From NCBI GenBank assembly GCA_943736015.1, contig OX031059.1, positions 49,115,159-49,179,158 on the forward strand: 64,000 nucleotides of DNA, given 5' to 3'. This DNA is from Tridacna crocea. Lineage: Eukaryota > Mollusca > Bivalvia > Cardiida > Cardiidae. Position 1 is the first letter of the stretch; the number at the start of each line of letters is the position of its first letter. The notes under the pieces were generated by a model, which was given only the letters and a program-made list of their open reading frames with translations, did no database searches and was not told where the DNA came from. The translations under genes and the position numbers were made by a program. This document shows positions 14,101 through 23,100 of the stretch, one piece after another.

Positions 14101-17100
14101 GAGTTACAGAGGGTCGATTCCTTTTCCAATGACACTTAATATACATTGGCAGTAAATTGAAAAAAAACGAGGATGTGACGGTGCATGTACATCTGCCATA
14201 GCCTTTTGGTTAATTTGATGTTTTAAATATTGTTCTAAATATAAACTGTAGCTGGAGCTAAAGAGGTACATGTAGTTTCAATGAATATGTAACCTCCTCA
14301 AACTCTTTTGCCAAAAATATCTGTAACTGACCAAGTAAACATGAGTAAGTGTTCTGCTCCTCCTATACAGTTGAAATACTGTTGAAAATAGAGTTATTTC
14401 ATTGCACCACAAATCAATTGAATATATTTACTTGTTTCTCTTTCTCTTTCTACCTTAGGTGCTTAATGATGGAAAGTTCAAAGTCCATAGACAACAAGGC
14501 TGAACAATGATATAAGACATGATCATTGTGTTGTATATTTGCATGACTATGTGTGATACAAAAGTGACAATTATTCATGTATATCTAACTCTACACCCAG
14601 TTTAAAGTTCTAGAATTTAGCAACAAAAACATATCTTACAAAAAGTTCAAGACCAATAAAAAGCATGTTTGAGCAAACTGCAGTTGTTTTAATAAACATT
14701 TTCAAGCTTTTTATAGCCCTGTAGATAACAATCCTGTATTTTAACGACCCTGAAGAAGAAAGCTCTAGAAGCTTTGTGGGAGGAGTAGAAAATGTTGATA
14801 ACTAGCATTTTTTTCTCTTCCCTGTATGCTTTCTGTCATTTCATACACAAATCCAAAACCTGTCATCTGTTATTCAACCTATTTCTGTATTATGATTTAT
14901 ATACTCTTTACATACAACATAATTTTAGACTTGAAAGTATTTACAGATGAAAAATAGTACATGTTTAGTATGGAAATTTGTTTTGGAAAGTTGAAATTTT
15001 GTAGCCTGTAAAGAGTTCAATATTGATATTATGGTACAAGCTACTTAATGATTGGATTGTATGGTATTGTAACACCATTTTTTCAGTTATTTTGTTTTTC
15101 GTGAGTGTCATTTGGCACGACACAGTCACACTTCAGAGCCTAGAACTGGTAAAATCCAGAAAGATATGAATATGTGGGCTTTTGCTGTGATATGACTGTT
15201 GAAAATGGTGAAAGCAGCTTAAAACACCAACCATAAAATCAATTAATCATCACTGTGGCCAATGCACCTATCCATGCTTTCCTGGAGTTCCTTTTACCAG
15301 TACTTTTACCAATATTCTTTCCAAGCCACTGGCTGCTCATTGTTGAAAAATTGTCAGAAGTGAGAGAGAAATGATTCCTGTCACAATGACTATCATCAAT
15401 CCTTGGATAAAAATTAGTCTAGCTTGGGATAAACGAGTGATCTCCTGTATACTTTAGACCTTAATGCTTTTTCAAACTGATTCAAGCTGTTGAATACCAT
15501 AAAGGATGCCAATAAACCATACAAATTCTCTCTGCAGATTGATGATAGCCACTGAAACAAAATTCATTTTTCTCCCTTCCCAAACATGGTCTGAACTTAT
15601 TTGGCTTAGCAATAATGTGTATGGTGTGTATGGAACATGGATCAAACAAGCTCTGACAGTTGGGATAGTTGCAATGGGCAGTGTGATATACTTGTAACTC
15701 AAATAGTATTATTAAACCCCCCAAAAAACTGATAAAAAATACATGTCTTAGAACAGATTAATTTACCTTCAAAAACAAATTTCATCCTTTGATTCTTGTT
15801 TAACCCATTACCAAACGACAAAAATTTAGACTTGTCCAAATTGAGAGCATTTGCAGACGACAAAATAAAAGTGACTGAAAATTTGAAATTTGTTTTGTGA
15901 AGGGTAGAAAACATTGTGGGAAAAAGAGAAAATGCTGGTTACCAGCATTTTCTCCTTTTCGCACAATGTTTTCTAAAGGCTTCTTTCTCAGGGGCGTCAA
16001 AAGTAGGGATTGTCTGGTAATGGGTTAACTCTTTACCAAACGACTAAATTTTGGACTTGCCCAAATTGAAAACAGACGACAAAATAAATGTGAATCGAAA
16101 ACTGTAAATTGATTTGGAAAGAGTAGGAAACATTGTGGGAAAGAAGAAAATGCTGGGTACCAGCATTTTCTCCTATTCCCACAATGTTTTCAAAGGCTGT
16201 CTTTCTTAGGGTCGTCAAAAGGAGGGATTATGTGGTAAAATAAATGTGAATCGAAAATTGTTGATTTGTAAAGGGTAGAAAACATTGTGGGAAAAGAAAA
16301 AAATGCTGGGTACCAGCATTTTCTCCTTTTCTCACAATGTTTTCAAAGTCTTTCTTTCTGAGGGTCATCAAAAGTAGGGATTGTATGGTAAGCATTTTCT
16401 CCTTTTCCCACAGTGTTTTCAAAGGCTTTCTTTCTTAGGGTCGTCAAAAGTAGGGATTGTGTGGTAAAGAGTTAACTCTTTACCAAAGGAAAACATTTTA
16501 GACTGGACCCAATTAAAAACATTTGAAGATAACAAAATAAAAGTGACTGAAAATTTAAAATTTGTCTTGGGAAGGGTAGAAAACATTGTGGGAAAGGAAA
16601 AAATGCTGATTACCAGCATTTTCTCCTTTTCCCACAATATTTTCAAAAGGGTCCTTTCTCGGGGTCATGAATACTCCAGATTGTGTGGTAAAGGGTTAAA
16701 AATCAACTGCAAATGCTTTAAATTTTAACAAGTCTGCATTTTTGTCTTATGATAAAGAGTGAATAATAAGATTTTCTTTTCAGTATACTATATTGATACT
16801 GATTGCCTTTAAAATGGTTATCTGACATTTAAAGCTACATGTACCTACATTGTTCACCGTAACTAAATTACAATTTTTTCAAAAAGTCTCTTTTTTTTCA
16901 TTTTCTCTTTTTAATTCTAATTTTGTTATCACACTACCATTTCCCAACTTTGTGCCAATCACGACCTCCTATGTTGATGGCCCATCAAACGCAGTTCATT
17001 CATGTCCTTGTAACCTGGCTTTACTGGGCCGGCTTTGTGCAAAATCAGACACTGAAATGACAAGATTATAAGTTTCTTGCTAAATACTGTACTGTAATAT

Positions 17101-20100
17101 AGGAGCCATGCTCTGTCAAAAGTGTGTGTAGGCTGACATGGGATGACTCTTTTTGCACTTTACAAATTTTCTGCATGTGAAAGTACCATTCTACCATCAG
17201 TTCAAGTCCACTGTTATACAAATTGGGTTTTATGGATCCATAATGTTACGAGAGACCACACCTTCCTGCATGGCATTCTCCCGATTTAAATACAATACCT
17301 GGCTTCTGCGTCAGGGAGATATCGCTTTGGCTCAGTGGTTAAGGTATTGGCCTTGCGTCCGGGAGTTCCGGGGTTCGAATCCCGCTCGGTCCCTTACATC
17401 TGCCATGCATTTATTCATTTGTTTCTTTGTTCGTAAGATGGGGGCTCGTCTGGGATTGGCCATTAATCCCATTTGTTGTCCAAAATCGGACTTCCTGCCT
17501 AATAAGGCTTTGAGTCATAAATAAAAAAAAGGAATATTTGCTTGTTACAATTACAATTACAATTGCTTCTTTCCAAAACTTGATTCTTTCCAAAAATTAA
17601 TTAGTGCACGTGCAGTCTATGGTATGGATGTACAAAGCTGAACCTTTGTCTGGTCAAGTATTTAAGCTCCGAATACAAAAGACACAAGTTCTAACATTAA
17701 TGTATTTTAGATCCAGACATAAATATCATTGAAATACCTGTTGACATGTTGTTGAAATCTGTAAAAAAAGGAATCCTTTCAGATGGGATATAACACCAGA
17801 CTGGGGTATCTAATCATCAGTTTAAAAACATCTTGGTCTCTCTGCCTGCCTAAAAAGATACATTGTTGTTAGATTAGAAAGGAAAGTGATCAGTAAAAAA
17901 GACATGAAAAACATGATTCTCAATCACAATGCTTTAGATCTATTTGAGTAAAGTGTACTACTGCTGATGGTCTTCAACTGTCTTGCATCTGTAGGGTTCA
18001 TCTGTATGCAATGACTTAATTGATGAAATAACACCAATTTTTTCTTAAAAACTGACTGAAAAGATATCTGTAAACTGCAAGTTAACCCATTACCTCACAA
18101 TCCCTACTTTTGACGCCCCTGAGCAAGAAGCCTTTAGAAAACATTGTGAGAAAAGGAGAAAATGTGGTAACCAGCATTTTCTCATTTTCCCACAATGTTT
18201 TCTACCCTTCACAAAACAAATTTCAAATTTTTAGTCACTTCGTTTTTGTCGTTTGCAAACGCTTTCGATTTGGACTTGTAAGCTTTAAATATTGTCATTT
18301 GATAATGAGTTAAACCAAACTCTTGAAAGTTGAGACTTAAAATATGCTGGTTTGACATTGTAACGTTAGTCAAGACCAGAATATACCTGGTAAGAATTCT
18401 GACATTTAATATAAAACGTCTACCACCTGATGTTAAACTCGGATCAAAATTCATCAATTATTTTTTCACAAAACAAACTTCTAAACTCATTCACTACCTA
18501 CGACCAAGATCCGAACGCACCTAATATAAAGTCCGATCTTCACTACAAAACAACCACAATGTGTTTAACTAGGTTTCCCTGGTCCATATTACAACCCTGT
18601 TTACCCTACACATTCGACTTTGTATGTATAAACGCCGAATGTCTTATTGGACGAAATAGTATTAAATGGACCGAAAGTTTTATGGGCCGAGACGCGAAGT
18701 TTCTACCAGTACAGCTCTGACAAGAGAAAAAACGGTGTTTATTCATGTCCTGATCAGAATGATGAAAGCACAACTCCGATTTACCAATCAACATACAAGG
18801 AACGCAGTCCTAATCTCAAGAAAATTAAAATCTTACCGAGGTTTCGCAGTAGCTTTCATGTAGAGGAAGCACATAGCGTCTGTGGATATACGTCATCATT
18901 ATCAATCACGTGATGCCCAAATATAGGACATCAGAATCATTCCGAATAGATGTAGCAACGTCTTTTTGGAGTTGGGAGAGTTGATAATGAAAAAATGCAA
19001 ATGGTTCTGTAGCAGGAGCCGATGTTGCAATGAACGCTTCTATCCCCTTGTTGACAAAATTAGAGTATAAGTAGCAGATTCGTGTCTTTTTTCCGACTAT
19101 TTTAACGCACAAAAATACCTCTATATGAGCGCTATTGGGGCTTTAACTTGCTGTTCAAAGTGAAGGTTTGTCAAGTTAAACATTTCAAAATTTAAGTAAA
19201 ATGTACAACTTATATCCTGCAGATTATTGGCTCTTGCTTCGGTTTGCTTTCCACCACGCTGAGGTTAAACATATATTTTCTCAACATGAAAATATCTTGG
19301 AATGATACAAACGTTCATTATGTCGACTCTTTATCATTTGACAACATTTTAAACTTGTCTAAACTCAATGCATTTGCAAACGACAAACTTTATGTTGGCT
19401 CAAATGATTATTTCTGTCATTGAAATGGTAGACAACATTGTGATAAAACGATCCCTAACAACAATGACCATTTTATCCTTTTCCTATATTTTCTTAAAAA
19501 AAAACTTTTCCGTAGAGTTGTAAACACTCGAGATTGAGATAAACTTGCCCCACAGAATCCCGAGTTTTAACGATCGTGAGGTAAAAGATTCTTTAAAACG
19601 TTATGATTTGTAAGAGGCATTTTCTCCTTTTCCCACAATGTTTCCTACCCTTTCAAATACAATTTCTGTCATTCTACCCACTCCTAATTTGAAATCTGCT
19701 AGGGCTTTCAATTAATACAAGTCTTAATTTTGTCATTTGAGTTAGTTGATTTTCTTTCCATTCAATATCATTACAGCGTTCCTAATCTGAACCAAACGAT
19801 AACTATAGAAGAACCAGACATATCTCTCCATATCTTGTACGAGGAATCCGCGGACAATTATGTCAAGGTCACAGATTCGACCCCGGCCGTTATTGTGGAC
19901 ACAATGATAAAATTGCAGCTTGAACTGGCCTTTGGAACATTTGACCGTGAGTAGACAAAACTCTTGTGTTCTGTACTCACAGTACTTTGATTTATTTTTC
20001 CTTTTTTAATAGATTTTATAAAAGTAAAGCGTAGAACATATATTTACTGACAGTCTAACATACACAATTACTTTAAAGCCCCCCCCCCCTTCCCGCCCCT

Positions 20101-23100
20101 CCTCTCTACTGAAAGAAATCGAGAAAGACAAATAAATTAGATAAGTTAGGACATTTAAACATTAAGACAGTGAGTAAATTTATGTTAAAAAAAGGGCCTT
20201 GTTCACAGAGTAAAAAAAATGAACTGAATAATTATACTACAAAACACTTACTGGAATAGATTTATTTCTCTTTACTATATACATTGTATGTTACTTTCGG
20301 TAACCAGGAGTTAAGACAACATTTGAACACCAATTTTCATTTCTTTACAGCGATTCGGTTTTACGGCATTGGAGGTCTGAAAGTTGAAGCAGACGGAACC
20401 ACAGATTTCTCAAGTCCTATAGAGATATTCAACACCACCGGGTATGTTTGACCCGGTCTATTTTACAATTGTCTACAAATAGAAACTTTTAACGTCCCTG
20501 TAGATAGTAGTTCTTGAAAACATTGTTAACCCTATACCATATGGTATTTCTTATGTCTGTCAATTTAAAAGTAATTGCAGACGAGAATTAGAATGCGACT
20601 CAAACACTAGAAATTGTTTTTTAAACACGGAGAAAGGTTACTTACCAGCATTTTCTTCTTTTTTTTTTTCACGTTACTTTCCAAAGCATCTTCCGGGGGG
20701 AAAGGGGCGTGTCTTTGAATGTGTGGTAATGATTTGGTTCTTATTTCGTTTATAACTTCCCTCAGTCTATTTTCCGAAAAAAAAAGTTCGTAAGAATAGC
20801 ACTATACGTGCCATACAGTGTGTAAAATATGACAGTTGTACACACAAGTGAATTTGGTGGATAATCAAAATGTTGGACATGATAGACGCCCGACCTGAAA
20901 AACACGTGACTATTTCGACCAATGAAATTTTGAAACAGAGTTTCAACTTTTCACTGGAATAAAGAATGGTTAGTTTTAAAACAAGACAAAACCTTACTGT
21001 TAAAAATTCAGTCTATATCTATCTGTATACTCACTGTACAAGTAATATCATAATCCATGTCTTCACAGGTGCCCGTCTAACTTGAATTACGCACCAAATA
21101 CAACGCACGGGTTTCTCGGGCCAACAAACAATACTGCAACATCCCCGTTTGTGTCGATGACCGATCCTTTCAGAATATGGAAATTTGATGACTCGGATAT
21201 TGTGGCTTTTAAAGTCTATTTTGATTTATGTCGAGATGCAACCTTCAATGGGGATGATTTTTGTAAAGATGTAAGTAACATTTTTCTTAAATGAATTCTG
21301 ATATTTATACCAAGTGCCGTGGTTGGCATAATACCGTGAAAAGCCACGCCATAAATCGCGAAAACCCATGAAAATCAAAATTAGGTGTCAAAAAACTGTA
21401 ACTGGTTCATGGAATCATTTGTATACATCAATTACAATATCTTTCAACGGAATGAAGCTGAAAATTTCATTAAATTTCTTCTTTTACCCCAAAAAACAAT
21501 GCCACATGTAAGCATTGACTGTATAGCAGAGGGGCGTTTTGTTAAAGATATTCTTCATCTAATTACCCAATGAAACAACTTCATTTAAGTCAACTTCAAA
21601 ATCGTCTGTGTGATAGATTGGAGTTTTTTTTTCCTCGAGTTCAGCCTAAGTCTTCGGTATAAATTTAAATCTGGTAATCTGGTGTTCAACCCTTTACCCC
21701 ATAAGGCACTTCTATGATATCTCTAATTGACCCTAAAATTGACAGCAAGGATGAAGCCATTTCTTATGTGTAAATGACACCTTTTCATAGCATAGAAAAC
21801 ATTGTGACAAAAGGTGAAATTGCTCGTCACGAGCAATTTCACCTTTTGCCACATTTTTTTTCAAAGGCTCCTACAAGCAATATGTAGAAATAAGTATCTA
21901 TGGAGTAAAGGTTAAGGCAGTTACGAGGTAAATTCATGTCATGGGTTTGCTATCACCTCCCAGCCATTAAATAATTTCAAATGGCTGATGCACAATAGGT
22001 TTGAACACTCCTTTACTCCATCAAAGAATAGGAAACAATATCGAGTTACCTTTGTGACAGGTATAATTATGTGTGTTTACAGCCATGTAACAACCCCAGA
22101 TCTTCTCGTCGCCGACGACAAGATGTAGACGAAGAAAAGGCTACAGTCGTGATACTCAGAGTTGTCGACCCTGACAATAATAGAGAGCAGCTAGAGTCTA
22201 CTTCCGGTTTGTATAAATTTTGTGACATACTGCAAACTTCAACTAGCCAAAGGCGACGATTACTACGTTGCTATATTCCCCTCGAATTCCATCATTAAGA
22301 ACCCATTAAATGTCTCGTAATAATTTTCTCTGTAAAATCCACATAGATCTATGTATTTCGACATTCCATTATCTGGTATTGGAACGTATTCCAAAACTTC
22401 ATTTCAATCATTTTAATAGTGAATATGAAGAAAATATTGTTTGTCTATATATTATTGAGCGGATAACGATTCTTTACATGTCAGACAATTATCTCCCGTG
22501 GTCGCCATTAATTTATGTTTCGCTGATGATGGATAGCAAATCTGTTATTATGAAGTTATTTAACGTGCTTGGGTACAATGCTGAATTCTGTTGGATAAGT
22601 ACACTGCAGAACCAGTCTATATTTTGGACGAGGCGACAGGCGAATCCAAAATATAGACTGGTTCTGCAGTGTACGAATTCAATTGAATTCAGTATTGTAC
22701 CCAAGCATGTTAAATGACCTCTTTATTTCACACTTGCGTATTGACTTTAAAGTAAACGACAAGTACATGTATATGGTCATTTCAATTTGAATAATTAAAA
22801 GAAAAAAATCAAAACATATCAAAAGAGGGTTTCGAAGTTGCTTTTTTACAACGGACTTCGGTAGACCACTCTTCGGGTCCAATATCGATATTCGGGACTC
22901 TAGCCTCGTTTTGAAAACTTCGTATTGGACTCTTGCCTCGTTTTGGAAAATCCGTATTGGACTCTTGCCTCGTTCTCAAAAATCCGTATTGGACTCTTGC
23001 CTCGTTCTGGAAAATCCGTATTGGACTTTACAGCGTCTAAATTGGACCAAGATATTCTGTACTCACGTGGAAGTATTAAAACGATTTCATTGGACGTTAA

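Noticed and set aside
17330..17395. Possible tRNA gene
   Set aside because: A and B boxes are present but the acceptor stem does not pair and an A-tailed body follows, so it is a SINE head. The same reasoning was applied to 59985.
18430..18913. Overlapping frames suggesting an extra ZP-A exon
   Set aside because: No frame has matching acceptor, donor and phase 2, and ZP-B shows that exon 5 joins directly to exon 6.
22310..22717. 135-codon open frame, plus strand
   Set aside because: Extends into the foldback 22559-22714; ZP-A exons 9 and 10 join across it.
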